Shown here piece by piece: positions 1-8,937 of a DNA stretch of 64,000 nt (its first letter is position 1; each line of letters begins with the position of its first letter). Both the position numbers and the translations under genes were made by a program. This DNA is from Acinetobacter parvus DSM 16617 = CIP 108168 (GTDB taxonomy: Bacteria > Pseudomonadota > Gammaproteobacteria > Pseudomonadales > Moraxellaceae), in the NCBI RefSeq assembly GCF_000368025.1, contig NZ_KB849212.1, forward strand, positions 1,411,198-1,475,197. Direction: 5' to 3'. The notes under the pieces are model-generated. The model ran no database searches and was not told the origin of the DNA. It worked only from the letters and a program-made list of their open reading frames with translations.

Positions 1-1174
1 TTAAATAAGCAAGGAATGTTTCATTATCGGTCATGGTTTTACCTGAACTATCGGAAATTTTTGCCACTGACTGCCCATTACATTCCAATAGTTTTAACAC
101 GATATTCAGCGGTGTCTGCCCCATGTCATTGGTGAGGTTGGTGCCAATTCCAAAACTAACCTGAAAACGGTCCTTAAAATATTGATGCAATAACCATGCT
201 TTTTCCAGATTAAGACCATCACTAAAGGTTAGCATTTTGGTCTTAGTATCAATCTTTAATTGACGATAATGTGCATAGGCCTTGTCACCCCATTCATAGG
301 GATCACCACTGTCATGGCGCAAGCCATCAAACAGCTTGGCAAAATAAAGATCAAAATCACGCAGGAACGCATCCATCCCCACCACATCGGTCAGGGCAAT
401 CCCCAGGTCACCCCGATATTCCTGTACCCATGCCTCTAGCGCGGCTTTCTGAAAATTGCGCAACCGCACGTCCAGCGCCTGAAATGCCTGTAAAAACTCA
501 TGGGCCATGGTTCCAATCGGGCTGATACCCAACTCTTTCGCCAGCAGTACATTGCTGGTGCCACGGAATACTTGCGGTGCAGCATCATGAAACGCCTGCA
601 CCACATGCTTCTGCCAATCAAAACTATAACGGCGACGGGTGCCAAAGTCTGAAACCAAGAATGGGGGATCATTGTCCTGCTGTTGCTGGGCATAGTGTTG
701 CAGTTGCACCAGCTTGTGCTGTAAGCGACGTTCACCTTCCGCCAGTACCTCATCGGTACGGATACGGCGGAAATACAGTTCATTGACAATGGCCAAGACA
801 AAAATTTCAAACATCATGGCCTGCACCATCGGCCCCTCAATCCGAATATCCAGCCGCCCTGCCGCATCAATACTGGCCTGAATAAAACGTCGTTTGAGCT
901 GGAACAACTCCAGATAGTCAACAAAGTCGCTCTTGATGAAACGCAGTGAACGGAGATACTGCAATTCATCCTCTTTAAAGCGAAGTTCACACAGCAAATC
1001 GAGCTGATGGTTGAGATCACCCAAAATTTCCGTCAAGGGATAGGCGGTATCCTGCAGATTTCGGCAACGGAATAAATAAACACTGTGCGTTTGTGGAAAC
1101 TGGTGCAGCACCACTTGCAGCATGGTGAATTTATACAGGTCGGTGTCCAGTAAAGATTGAATAACGGCAGACAT
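1..1174 (-). CDS. pncB: Nicotinate phosphoribosyltransferase (3' end cut by window edge)
   Basis: The minus strand is open from an ATG at 1174 to the first base of the window, about 391 codons, with no stop reached. The E. coli enzyme has about 400 residues, so only a few C-terminal residues are missing. The product converts nicotinate and PRPP to nicotinate mononucleotide in the cytosolic NAD salvage (Preiss-Handler) pathway. The N-terminus begins MSAVIQSLLDTDLYKFTM, typical of PncB. The sequence SPIGTMAHEF near residue 225 holds the histidine that is transiently phosphorylated in the family, and FGIGTNLTND near the C-terminus is the usual phosphate-binding region. pncA, the nicotinamidase that makes its substrate, lies separately near 28 kb. 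Confidence 0.93.
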   Translation of the reverse strand, partial: MSAVIQSLLDTDLYKFTMLQVVLHQFPQTHSVYLFRCRNLQDTAYPLTEILGDLNHQLDLLCELRFKEDELQYLRSLRFIKSDFVDYLELFQLKRRFIQASIDAAGRLDIRIEGPMVQAMMFEIFVLAIVNELYFRRIRTDEVLAEGERRLQHKLVQLQHYAQQQQDNDPPFLVSDFGTRRRYSFDWQKHVVQAFHDAAPQVFRGTSNVLLAKELGISPIGTMAHEFLQAFQALDVRLRNFQKAALEAWVQEYRGDLGIALTDVVGMDAFLRDFDLYFAKLFDGLRHDSGDPYEWGDKAYAHYRQLKIDTKTKMLTFSDGLNLEKAWLLHQYFKDRFQVSFGIGTNLTNDMGQTPLNIVLKLLECNGQSVAKISDSSGKTMTDNETFLAYL

Positions 1175-1325
1175 AGGCGATGGTTTTAACCAATTTTTTT
1201 GCATAATATAAGTTGTTATACAACCAAATGGCTGGGATTGAATAGTAGACTTTTGCTGCACAGTCAATTTTCAGGACCATTTGTCTGCTAAAATTCCCTG
1301 TCTTTTTCATCTATCTTTCAATGTT

Positions 1326-1766
1326 ATGCGCGCATTAATTCAACGAGTTTTAGAAGCGAAAGTCGTGGTTGAGGGCCAAACCACTGGCGAAATTCAGCAC
1401 GGCTTACTGGTATTTTTGGGAGTCGGTAAAGAAGATACCCTGGAAAAAGGCCAGAAGCTGCTTGACAAGATTTTAAAATATAGAATCTTTGATGATGAGA
1501 ATGGCAAGATGGGGTGGAATCTAAGCCAAGCTCAGGGCGGACTTTTATTAGTTTCACAATTTACTTTGATGGCGCAAACACAAAAAGGCTTACGCCCTGA
1601 CTTTGGGTCTGCCATGCCGCCAGCCGAAGCCAAAGCGCTGTATGAACAACTGGTTGAATATGCACGCCAACAATTTGCAAATGTCCAAACAGGTATTTTT
1701 GCCGCTGACATGAAAGTGCATTTGGTCAATGATGGCCCAGTAACCTTTAATCTGGAAATTGAATAA
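1326..1766 (+). CDS. dtd: D-aminoacyl-tRNA deacylase
   Basis: Dtd hydrolyses D-amino acids (and glycine mischarged on tRNA-Ala) from tRNA in the cytoplasm, protecting translation from wrong-handed residues. The 146-residue product begins MRALIQRVLEAKVVVEG and matches the roughly 145-residue family length. Both active-site signatures are present: SQFTLMA in the middle and NDGPVTFNLE at the C-terminus (the NxGP chirality-proofreading loop). An in-frame TTG at 1281 would add 15 residues, but homology begins at the ATG at 1326. A convergent terminator follows immediately. Confidence 0.95.
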   Translation: MRALIQRVLEAKVVVEGQTTGEIQHGLLVFLGVGKEDTLEKGQKLLDKILKYRIFDDENGKMGWNLSQAQGGLLLVSQFTLMAQTQKGLRPDFGSAMPPAEAKALYEQLVEYARQQFANVQTGIFAADMKVHLVNDGPVTFNLEIE

Positions 1767-1777
1767 GTTTAAGCCAT

Positions 1778-1804
1778 AAAAAACTCCCGAATTGGGAGTT
1801 TTTT
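1778..1804. terminator. Bidirectional rho-independent terminator
   Basis: AAAAAACTCCC and GGGAGTTTTTT form an 11-bp stem with a 5-base loop, with T-runs on both strands. It lies between the convergent dtd and SCP2-domain genes and can serve both. Confidence 0.9.
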
Positions 1805-1813
1805 TATTTAGGC

Positions 1814-2293
1814 TTATTTGCCTGTTTTTTCTTTAATAAAGGCACGCGCCTGACGAATTTTTTCTTTTACAGCTTTTGGTACTTTCGGTGGAATCAATTT
1901 TGCCGCCTGGTTAAACCAAACCAGCAGGCTAAAGTCACCTTCCATTTTAATGCTGCCATCCTGCATGCCTGTCATGAAAGCCGTTGGATCACCTTTCACC
2001 AAGGTTTTCACGCCCTGCTCACTTGAAGCAAACTGTAAAATAAAGTCAGCCTTTTCTGGACTGCCTGCAACCGTATCAATCTTGCCACGGTTGACAATAA
2101 TCTGACGTGCCAGTCCTGCATCCGTACCAATCTGGATACGGAATTCACGATCATGAACCAATTCAATAAACTTTGGGCTAGTACGTGCCAATTGCTTCAT
2201 ACGTAACGCCAAACCTGTCACCAACAAATCTAACGGATCAGTGCTTACATCAACAATAGGTAACTGAATCACAGGTAAAGAAGAAAGCTTCAT
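1814..2293 (-). CDS. SCP2 sterol-binding-domain protein
   Basis: This 159-residue cytosolic protein has an SCP2-like fold, a small alpha/beta hydrophobic pocket that binds lipids. Supporting segments are FRIQIGTDAGLARQIIVNRG, ADFILQFASSEQGVKTLVKG and MQDGSIKMEGDFSLLVWFNQA, where the last two form the SCP2 core strand-helix pattern. In bacteria such domains occur in ubiquinone-biosynthesis accessory proteins such as UbiJ, but this one stands alone and its ligand is unknown. I chose the ATG at 2293 (MKLSSLPVIQ); an in-frame GTG at 2347 would add 18 unconserved-looking residues. Confidence 0.8.
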   Translation of the reverse strand: MKLSSLPVIQLPIVDVSTDPLDLLVTGLALRMKQLARTSPKFIELVHDREFRIQIGTDAGLARQIIVNRGKIDTVAGSPEKADFILQFASSEQGVKTLVKGDPTAFMTGMQDGSIKMEGDFSLLVWFNQAAKLIPPKVPKAVKEKIRQARAFIKEKTGK

Positions 2294-2392
2294 GACATTT
2301 ATGCCCACAGTATTATGATGAAAATTAAGACAACTGTATCCTAGCACAATTGTTGCAAAGGCGGTAAAAGCTTTGTTTCAGAAAGTTAGTGC

Positions 2393-2418
2393 AAAAAAGG
2401 CATGCCGAGCATGCCTTT
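2393..2418 (-). terminator. Rho-independent terminator of the small membrane-protein gene
   Basis: AAAGGCATGC and GCATGCCTTT make a 10-bp perfect stem with a 3-base loop. On the minus strand it is followed by six T, just after the stop of the gene at 2442-2777. Confidence 0.85.
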
Positions 2419-2441
2419 AATGTGATTTATCTTATTATAAA

Positions 2442-2777
2442 TTATCGGCTAGAGCATTGTTGCTGGTCATCCTTGTACACAGGGGTGTGTTCAATATATT
2501 GACGTGTTGCCAATTGTTTTTGCGCCTGTTTATCTTCACGTAATAAAACAAATGTGACCGTAATCATCGCGAAGCTCAATGCGGTGAGATAACTATATGC
2601 GACGGACATTTCAAACAGGGTTTGCACCCCAAAGCGCACCACTTCCAGCAGTCCCCAGCACATCATACCTGCCAACATAAAACCTAGCCAACGACGATAA
2701 GGAGAAAAGAAAACAGCAATAACTGCGACAGCGATCAAGCCAAATCCAACCCACATGGTGAAATTCGCTGCTTCCAT
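2442..2777 (-). CDS. Small inner-membrane protein, function unknown
   Basis: The 111-residue product has about three hydrophobic segments: residues 7-25 (MWVGFGLIAVAVIAVFF), 30-50 (WLGFMLAGMMCWGLLEVVRF) and 60-80 (YLTALSFAMITVTFVLL). A charged, glutamine-rich cytosolic tail follows. Start ATG 2777 has a purine-rich stretch (GGAGGTTTATATG on the minus strand) as ribosome site. I do not recognise a named family. It has its own terminator and a long upstream region, so it is probably monocistronic. Confidence 0.7.
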   Translation of the reverse strand: MEAANFTMWVGFGLIAVAVIAVFFSPYRRWLGFMLAGMMCWGLLEVVRFGVQTLFEMSVAYSYLTALSFAMITVTFVLLREDKQAQKQLATRQYIEHTPVYKDDQQQCSSR

Positions 2778-3180
2778 ATAAACCTCCGTCTTAAAAAAAT
2801 TAGTCTGTTCTGTTCAGACCGCTATTGTTGTGTAATTTCTAACGCTTACTAACTCATTGCATTTAGGTCTTTATGCATTATGGAAGTTTTTTTTAAGAAG
2901 AAAAGAGGTAAAAACCAATGCTACGACACAAGCTGTCGCAATATGTTTTTGTCATTACACATTTTAAAATCATCAAACATCAATATTGCTATATGGCATC
3001 AATTACCGCGTGTCATTACAAATAAATAGCCGATATTTTTTGTGTAGAAAAACTTTTTCTTGAATTTTTTTATCGTTGTATTTCTATACATTTAGACATG
3101 ATTATGAACAAATCATGACACCATAAAAATGCACCATATCGTGACAAAACGACATGATGCACAGGAAGTGTTTTAAGCTT
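2778..3180. other. Gene-poor AT-rich intergenic region
   Basis: About 400 bases between the membrane-protein gene and serB. I see no RNA gene, no clear hairpin and no convincing coding sequence. A 35-codon frame starting at 2918 is discussed under rejected items. Confidence 0.6.
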
Positions 3181-4401
3181 TTAAGCACGATTTAAATCTT
3201 TATCATGCATACCCAATAAGTACAAAACACCATCTAAACCAACACTTGAAATTGCCTGATTGGCATTTTGACGAACCAATGGTTTTGCGCGATACGCCAC
3301 ACCTAAGCCTGCAATAGACAGCATTGGCAAATCATTTGCCCCATCGCCTACCGCCATCGCTTGCTCTAGTGATATACCCATTTTATCGGCAAGTTGACGC
3401 AGTAATTCAGCTTTTCGTGCGCCATCGACAATCGCACCTTTAACCTCACCAGTGACTAAACCATCCCGTACATCCAGAATATTGGCATGCACTTCATCAA
3501 TCCCAAGTTTCGCTTGTAAATATTCGGCAAAATACTGAAATCCACCCGACAAAATAGCGGTTTTGTAGCCTAATGCTTTCAGGGTTGAAATCAGACGCTC
3601 TGCGCCTTCGGTCACAGTTAAACGTTCTGCAATTTTTGGTAGAACCGAAGCATCCAGACCTTTTAACAAGGCAACACGGGCGCGGAAACTTTGCTGAAAA
3701 TCCAGCTCCCCCTGCATGGCTCGCTCAGTAATTTCAGCTACCTGAGCACCCACACCCGCCTCCAGCGCCAACTCATCAATCACTTCCTGCTCAATCAGGG
3801 TTGAATCCATATCGAAGCAAACCAGACGACGGTTACGGCGATAGGCATTGTCTTCCTGTACCGCAACATCAATATTCAGCTCACCTGACAAACTCAAACA
3901 TGCAGCTCGCATCGCTTGTGCATCCAACATTTGTCCACTTAAACCAAACTGGACACAGGCACGGCGTGGAAATGGGCTATCGGTTTGCAAATCCAACCGA
4001 CCCGACAAACGTGTCACCGTTTCAATATTAAAGCCCTGACTCGACACAATTTTGGTCACTGCCTGCAAATGTGCCGCCGTGAGTTCTGGGGCAAGCGCAG
4101 TCACGATATAGCGGGTCCGTCCACCCTCACTCACCCATTGCTCATATTCTGCGTTAGAGATTGGTTTAAATCGCACAGTTAAGCCAATATCATGTGCTAA
4201 AATCAGGATCTCTTTCATTGCCAATGCGGTTGCAGTCTCATTATCCGATGCCACAACAATCCCAAGGGTGAGTTGATTATGGATAACAGCCTGACCCACA
4301 TCGAGTATTTGCAAAGAATGTACGGAGAGCACCTGCATTAATCGAGTAAACTGATTCGGTTGATCTGGTCCTAAAAAGGATATAAGAATGATTTCTCGCA
4401 T
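3181..4401 (-). CDS. serB: Phosphoserine phosphatase
   Basis: SerB catalyses the last step of L-serine synthesis, hydrolysing O-phosphoserine. The 406-residue protein has an N-terminal half of ACT-like regulatory domains (MREIILISFLGPDQPNQF onward) and a C-terminal HAD phosphatase. HAD motif I is FDMDSTL with the nucleophile and acid at D197 and D199, motif II is ILSGG, and motif IV is VGDGANDLPM. I chose the ATG at 4401; an upstream in-frame start at 4446 would add 15 residues without homology. It is divergent from the smp-like gene, the same arrangement as serB/smp in E. coli. Confidence 0.94.
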   Translation of the reverse strand: MREIILISFLGPDQPNQFTRLMQVLSVHSLQILDVGQAVIHNQLTLGIVVASDNETATALAMKEILILAHDIGLTVRFKPISNAEYEQWVSEGGRTRYIVTALAPELTAAHLQAVTKIVSSQGFNIETVTRLSGRLDLQTDSPFPRRACVQFGLSGQMLDAQAMRAACLSLSGELNIDVAVQEDNAYRRNRRLVCFDMDSTLIEQEVIDELALEAGVGAQVAEITERAMQGELDFQQSFRARVALLKGLDASVLPKIAERLTVTEGAERLISTLKALGYKTAILSGGFQYFAEYLQAKLGIDEVHANILDVRDGLVTGEVKGAIVDGARKAELLRQLADKMGISLEQAMAVGDGANDLPMLSIAGLGVAYRAKPLVRQNANQAISSVGLDGVLYLLGMHDKDLNRA

Positions 4402-4498
4402 GAATTGACTCGTGGTTGAGCGACAACTATTGTATGTAAGAATCATAACATAACCTGACCTGAATCTATTTGACTCTTATTTATCTTGGAAGTTTAAC

Positions 4499-5791
4499 TT
4501 GAATGCGCCACGCCAAGGGCTATTTGCTAGCCTGCTGATCGTAAGTTTTGCACTGCATACCTTTTTACTGGTGATTGCAACGACACATCAACTCAATGAA
4601 AACCGCGCCAGTCAGGGACAACTGATGACCAGTCAGCTTGTGGCAGATAGCCTTTCAGAACTGGAACCCGCCAACACGGTCTCATTGGCACTGGTGGCCA
4701 ACCGTTATGCAACCAACCCAAGTGTCGCATCCATTCGTATCCTCGATGCCAATAAACAGGTGCTTGCAACCAGTGGTATGGCCAAAACCCGTCAGGGTGA
4801 AGTCTTTGTGCGTGATGCCCTACAAAATGAAAAGAAAGTAGGAACGGTCGAAATCACCTTGATCCAGCCAAGTATTGGTGAAATCTTACGCACACAATGG
4901 CTGGCGATTTTAGCATCATTGTTTATCCACTTCCTGATTTGGCTGGCTTACCGTGCCATTGCCCGTCCAACACGCAGTGAATATTTAGCCCGTATCAATC
5001 AGGAAAATCATCTTAAACATGAGATTCAGCGTTTAACTCAGGCATTGGTACTGGAAAAACAGAATACCGTGACGCTGGTCGCACAAGCCCAGCAGCAGGC
5101 GAAAGCCCAGCCAAAACCACGCACTGAGAAGAAGCCAGCCGAACAAACCCAGCTTGACCACGCAACGCTGGCGCTGAATATCCAGTTTTATGATCCAAAG
5201 CAGTTGTTAAGCAGTGTAAACCAGTCAGTCTCTGTTCCCTACTTCAAGCTTTGCCAGTTATTTTTAGATAAAAGTATTGATCTGTGTAGTAGACATTATC
5301 AAATGGATGCCTCACATATTCATGTGGTACAGCAATTTAATGCCGAGGGTGCCACATTATCAACCACACTGGAAAAGCCACATGCGCTTGAATGCCTGAT
5401 GATGGTGGGTGCAGTGTTCCAGTTGCTGGCAGAGGTGCTGTACAAGCGATACCGTGAAGATAAACGCTTTGCACTACAGACCCGTGGCGCGGTGGCAAGT
5501 GCGGTGGATGCGATGCAACTGGACGCAATTGAGGCATCGAAACGCCTTACCCAGCATTTGCATGCAAAAGAGGCCGCTTTGCATCTAAGCCACGACCAGC
5601 TTAAAGCCATTCAAAACAGTTATGAACTGGTTGCCATGCCAAATCCAAGCAATATCATGACCCGCCATGCCTTTATGATTAATGGCATGAATGAGCAGTG
5701 TGCGACTTTGGCACAGAATCTTCGCACTGAAATCCTGATGGGCAAGAAAGCAAAAGTTTCAAGTGAATCTTCTGATATTCCAGCGTCATAA
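4499..5791 (+). CDS. Smp/YtjB-like inner-membrane protein
   Basis: This 430-residue membrane protein has a TM segment at residues 8-27, a periplasmic region to about residue 124, and a second TM near 125-150 (WLAILASLFIHFLIWLAY). A long cytosolic, partly coiled-coil and lysine/glutamine-rich part follows. Position divergent from serB and the two-TM topology match the Smp (YtjB/AhpA) family, whose role is unclear. The start is a TTG at 4499 preceded by TTGGAAG; no nearby ATG fits. The C-terminal cytosolic region (residues 230-430) is longer than in E. coli Smp and I cannot assign it. Confidence 0.65.
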   Translation: MNAPRQGLFASLLIVSFALHTFLLVIATTHQLNENRASQGQLMTSQLVADSLSELEPANTVSLALVANRYATNPSVASIRILDANKQVLATSGMAKTRQGEVFVRDALQNEKKVGTVEITLIQPSIGEILRTQWLAILASLFIHFLIWLAYRAIARPTRSEYLARINQENHLKHEIQRLTQALVLEKQNTVTLVAQAQQQAKAQPKPRTEKKPAEQTQLDHATLALNIQFYDPKQLLSSVNQSVSVPYFKLCQLFLDKSIDLCSRHYQMDASHIHVVQQFNAEGATLSTTLEKPHALECLMMVGAVFQLLAEVLYKRYREDKRFALQTRGAVASAVDAMQLDAIEASKRLTQHLHAKEAALHLSHDQLKAIQNSYELVAMPNPSNIMTRHAFMINGMNEQCATLAQNLRTEILMGKKAKVSSESSDIPAS

Positions 5792-5950
5792 TCCATTATC
5801 ATCTGTTTCCTGATTACCCTGATCGCTTTTCTAAGGCATTAGGCTTTTTAATTGATCAAGAAGCACAGGCGAAATTTGTTAAAATGCGGTAAACTATGCG
5901 TGGTTTATCGAATATGAGTGCCTTGAAAGGCAATAAAAAGGTGAAAGCGA

Positions 5951-7072
5951 ATGCCGCTGAGTCGTGTTGAAGAGCTTGTCGCAGATATTCGTGCAGGCAA
6001 AATGGTCATCCTGATGGATGATGAAGATCGTGAAAATGAAGGTGACTTAGTCATCGCTGCAACACATGTGCGCCCTGAAGATATTAACTTCATGATTACC
6101 CATGCACGCGGTTTGGTCTGCCTCACACTCAGCCGCGAACGTTGTAAACAACTGAATCTTCCGTTGATGGTTGACCAGAACGGCGCACAGCACGCGACCA
6201 ACTTCACCCTCTCAATCGAAGCAGCTGAAGGCATCAGCACAGGCATTTCCGCTGCTGAGCGCGCGCATACCATCCGTACCGCGGTTGCGGCACATGCCAA
6301 GCCAAGCGATATCGTTCAGCCAGGCCATATTTTCCCATTAATGGCACAGCCAGGTGGCGTACTGCACCGTGCAGGCCATACTGAAGCAGGTTGCGACTTA
6401 ACCCGTCTGGCGGGTCTTGAGCCAGCGTCCGTGATCTGTGAAATCATTAATGATGACGGCACTATGGCGCGTCGCCCTGATTTAGAAGTATTTGCAGAGA
6501 AACATGGCTTAAAAATCGGTACGATTGCGGATCTGATTCATTACCGTATGACCAATGAACAAACGGTTGAGCGTTTGTCGCAAGAAACCATTCAGACTGC
6601 ATATGGTGCGTTTGAACTGTATAAATACCGTGAAATCGGTAATCCAGATATTCATCTGGCGTTGGTGAAAGGTGAACCAAAACAAGGGGTCACTACAGTT
6701 CGTGTGCATGGTTTCAACCCTGTACGTGACTTGCTAAAACTCAATAAAGCAGATGGCTCCACTGCATGGAGTCTGGACCTCGCACTGAGAACCATATCAG
6801 AGAGCGACCGTGGAGTGCTGGTATGGATTGGACAGGACCATCTGGAAGATCTCGGTCATGCAATTCATCACCTGAATCAACCAATGCCTTTGAAATCCAA
6901 TGCCGCCCTCTCCCAGCAATATCAGACCATTGGTGTCGGTGCACAGATTTTACGTGATCTGGGTGTTGAGAAAATGAAACTGTTGAGTTCACCACTTCGT
7001 TTCAATGCACTATCAGGATTTAATTTAGAGGTAGTGGAATACATCACTGCCGATCAAGTCACAGCAAAATAA
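5951..7072 (+). CDS. ribB: 3,4-dihydroxy-2-butanone-4-phosphate synthase with degenerate GTP cyclohydrolase II-like tail
   Basis: The N-terminal ~200 residues are RibB, which converts ribulose 5-phosphate to dihydroxybutanone phosphate for riboflavin synthesis. Signatures are DDEDRENEGDLV (metal and substrate binding), THARGLVCL and HRAGHTEAGCDL. Residues ~205-373 align in layout with GTP cyclohydrolase II, but the zinc-binding cysteine cluster (C-x10-C-x-C) and the arginine-rich catalytic loop are absent and this half has no cysteines. It therefore resembles the RibBX arrangement, with a RibA-like domain that cannot be catalytic. A Shine-Dalgarno AAGGTG precedes the ATG. It heads a run with ribH, nusB, thiL and pgpA. 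I saw no FMN riboswitch upstream. Confidence 0.92.
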   Translation: MPLSRVEELVADIRAGKMVILMDDEDRENEGDLVIAATHVRPEDINFMITHARGLVCLTLSRERCKQLNLPLMVDQNGAQHATNFTLSIEAAEGISTGISAAERAHTIRTAVAAHAKPSDIVQPGHIFPLMAQPGGVLHRAGHTEAGCDLTRLAGLEPASVICEIINDDGTMARRPDLEVFAEKHGLKIGTIADLIHYRMTNEQTVERLSQETIQTAYGAFELYKYREIGNPDIHLALVKGEPKQGVTTVRVHGFNPVRDLLKLNKADGSTAWSLDLALRTISESDRGVLVWIGQDHLEDLGHAIHHLNQPMPLKSNAALSQQYQTIGVGAQILRDLGVEKMKLLSSPLRFNALSGFNLEVVEYITADQVTAK

Positions 7073-7083
7073 TCGAGGTTGTT

Positions 7084-7554
7084 ATGGCAATTCGCCGAAT
7101 TGAAGGTTTATTACATCTCGCAAGCGAAGGTCGTTATGCGATCTTGGTTGGTCGTTTCAACAGCTTCGTGGTTGAACATTTACTGGAAGGTGCGATTGAC
7201 ACCTTAAAACGTCACGGCGTTGCAGAAGATGCGATCACCGTGATTCATGCACCAGGTGCGTGGGAACTGCCAATCGTTGCGAAAAAGCTAGCTGCCTCAA
7301 ACAAGTTTGATGCCATCATTGCCTTGGGCGCAGTGATTCGTGGTAGCACACCACACTTTGACTTCGTTGCGGGTGAATGTGCCAAAGGTCTAGGTGTGGT
7401 TGCACTTGAAAGCACTATGCCTGTAATCAATGGTGTGTTGACAACAGACAGCATTGAGCAGGCAATTGAACGTTCTGGTACGAAAGCAGGAAACAAGGGT
7501 AGCGAAGCTGCATTGACTGCAATCGAAATGGTTAACTTATTAAAGGCAATTTAA
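7084..7554 (+). CDS. ribH: 6,7-dimethyl-8-ribityllumazine synthase
   Basis: Lumazine synthase condenses dihydroxybutanone phosphate (made by the gene just upstream) with the ribityl-pyrimidinedione in the penultimate riboflavin step. The 156-residue product has the family pattern: VGRFNSFVVEHLLEGA, HAPGAWELPIVAKKLA, IALGAVIRGSTPHFDFV and the late TTDSIEQAIERSGTKAGNKG. The gene lies 11 bases after ribB and 3 bases before nusB, so it is surely co-transcribed. Confidence 0.95.
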   Translation: MAIRRIEGLLHLASEGRYAILVGRFNSFVVEHLLEGAIDTLKRHGVAEDAITVIHAPGAWELPIVAKKLAASNKFDAIIALGAVIRGSTPHFDFVAGECAKGLGVVALESTMPVINGVLTTDSIEQAIERSGTKAGNKGSEAALTAIEMVNLLKAI

Positions 7555-7557
7555 AGC

Positions 7558-8007
7558 ATGTCGCAAACACTTCAGGCCGCTTATGCAGCGAAACGCAAAG
7601 CACGTCGTTTTGCTGTACAAGGGATTTATGAATGGCAAATGAGTCAGAACCCTGTCCATGAAATTGAGGCACGCACCCGTGTTGAAAATGCCATGCACAA
7701 GGTTGACCTTAACTATTACCATGAATTGCTCACTCAAGTGGTTGCCCAACATGACGCTCTGGATGAGTTACTCATCCCTGTACTTGATCGTGAGTTAAAT
7801 GCCCTCGATGGTGTAGAGCTTGCCACTTTACGACTTGGTGCTTATGAATTACGAGATCATCTCGAAGTTCCATACCGCGTTGTACTTGATGAAGCAATTG
7901 AGCTAGCAAAACACTTTGGTGGTGCGGACAGCCATAAATACATCAATGGTGTACTGGACCGTCTTTCTTCAAAGCTTCGTGAAGCTGAAAAACAGCAAGC
8001 TAAATAA
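7558..8007 (+). CDS. nusB: Transcription antitermination factor NusB
   Basis: NusB binds boxA RNA with NusE (S10) to form the rRNA antitermination complex. The 149-residue all-helical protein begins with an arginine/lysine-rich helix (AAKRKARRFAVQGIYEWQMS). It carries family segments LDRELNALDGVELATLRLGAYEL and YRVVLDEAIELAKHFGG, ending YINGVLDRLSSKLR. The ribH-nusB-thiL-pgpA order is conserved in many gammaproteobacteria. Confidence 0.94.
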   Translation: MSQTLQAAYAAKRKARRFAVQGIYEWQMSQNPVHEIEARTRVENAMHKVDLNYYHELLTQVVAQHDALDELLIPVLDRELNALDGVELATLRLGAYELRDHLEVPYRVVLDEAIELAKHFGGADSHKYINGVLDRLSSKLREAEKQQAK

Positions 8008-8019
8008 CAGGCTTGTGTC

Positions 8020-8937
8020 ATGGCTGAGTTTTCAATTATTGATCAATACTTTAAACGTGCATCAAAATCCGATGTCAGTTTAGGAATTGGTGATGACTCA
8101 GCCATTGTGACTCCTGCTCCCTCACAGCAACTGGTGATCTGTACCGATATACTGGTTGCTGGTCGTCATTTTCCATTAGATACCACAGCCCATGCAATTG
8201 GCTGGAAAAGTGTCGCGGTCAATTTATCTGATCTCGCCGCCATGGGTGCAAAACCGCATAGTATTTTACTGGCATTAAGCCTACCAACAGTTGATCATGG
8301 CTGGCTGGCTGGCTTTAGTCAGGGCTTGTTCGATTGCTGCGATCAATTTGGTGTCAGCCTGATTGGTGGTGATACCACACAGAATTCCCAACTGACCATC
8401 ACGGTCACGGCACTGGGCTGGATTGAACACGGTCAGGCCATTACCCGATCAAGTGCACAAGTAGGTGACTACATTTGTGTCAGTGGTCAGGTTGGTGATG
8501 CCGCATTTGGATTAAAACATCCTGGTCATGCCCTACAGCAACGACTGGACTACCCAACGCCACGTTGTAATTTAGGGCAGCAGCTCAAAGGTCTGGCCTC
8601 CAGTATGATTGATGTTTCGGACGGATTGGCGCAGGACTTGGGACATATTCTGAAAGCGTCCAATGTCGGTGCAAAACTACAACTTGATCAGCTTCCGATT
8701 GATGAATCACTCAAAAAGCTGGAAAAACAGCAGGCATGGCACTACGCCCTTGCAGGTGGTGACGATTATGAGCTGTGCTTTACAATATCACCGCAAAATT
8801 TTGAAAAACTACTTCGACAACAATTAGATGTTCCGCTTACAATAATTGGTAAAATCACCCAACAAACTGGATTGTCATTTGTGTATATGGGCGAAAATCA
8901 CCCATTAGCTGTTCAGGGATATCAACACTTTGCATAA
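8020..8937 (+). CDS. thiL: Thiamine-monophosphate kinase
   Basis: ThiL phosphorylates thiamine monophosphate to the active cofactor thiamine diphosphate with ATP. At 305 residues it has the PurM/ThiL fold hallmarks: LGIGDDSAIV near the N-terminus (metal-binding aspartates), VAVNLSDLAAMGAKP, GGDTTQN, ASSMIDVSDGLAQDLGHI and AGGDDYELCF. The last 8 bases overlap pgpA, indicating translational coupling. Confidence 0.94.
   Translation: MAEFSIIDQYFKRASKSDVSLGIGDDSAIVTPAPSQQLVICTDILVAGRHFPLDTTAHAIGWKSVAVNLSDLAAMGAKPHSILLALSLPTVDHGWLAGFSQGLFDCCDQFGVSLIGGDTTQNSQLTITVTALGWIEHGQAITRSSAQVGDYICVSGQVGDAAFGLKHPGHALQQRLDYPTPRCNLGQQLKGLASSMIDVSDGLAQDLGHILKASNVGAKLQLDQLPIDESLKKLEKQQAWHYALAGGDDYELCFTISPQNFEKLLRQQLDVPLTIIGKITQQTGLSFVYMGENHPLAVQGYQHFA

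Noticed and set aside
2918..3025. 35-codon frame with an AGAGGT ribosome-like site in the gap before serB
   Set aside because: A good-looking ribosome site but no recognisable sequence pattern, histidine/tyrosine-rich composition typical of chance frames, and no promoter or terminator. Kept only as a possibility.
5792..5950. Possible FMN riboswitch upstream of ribB
   Set aside because: The gap is long enough but I see neither the conserved FMN-aptamer blocks nor a six-arm fold; only an ordinary ribosome site is present.
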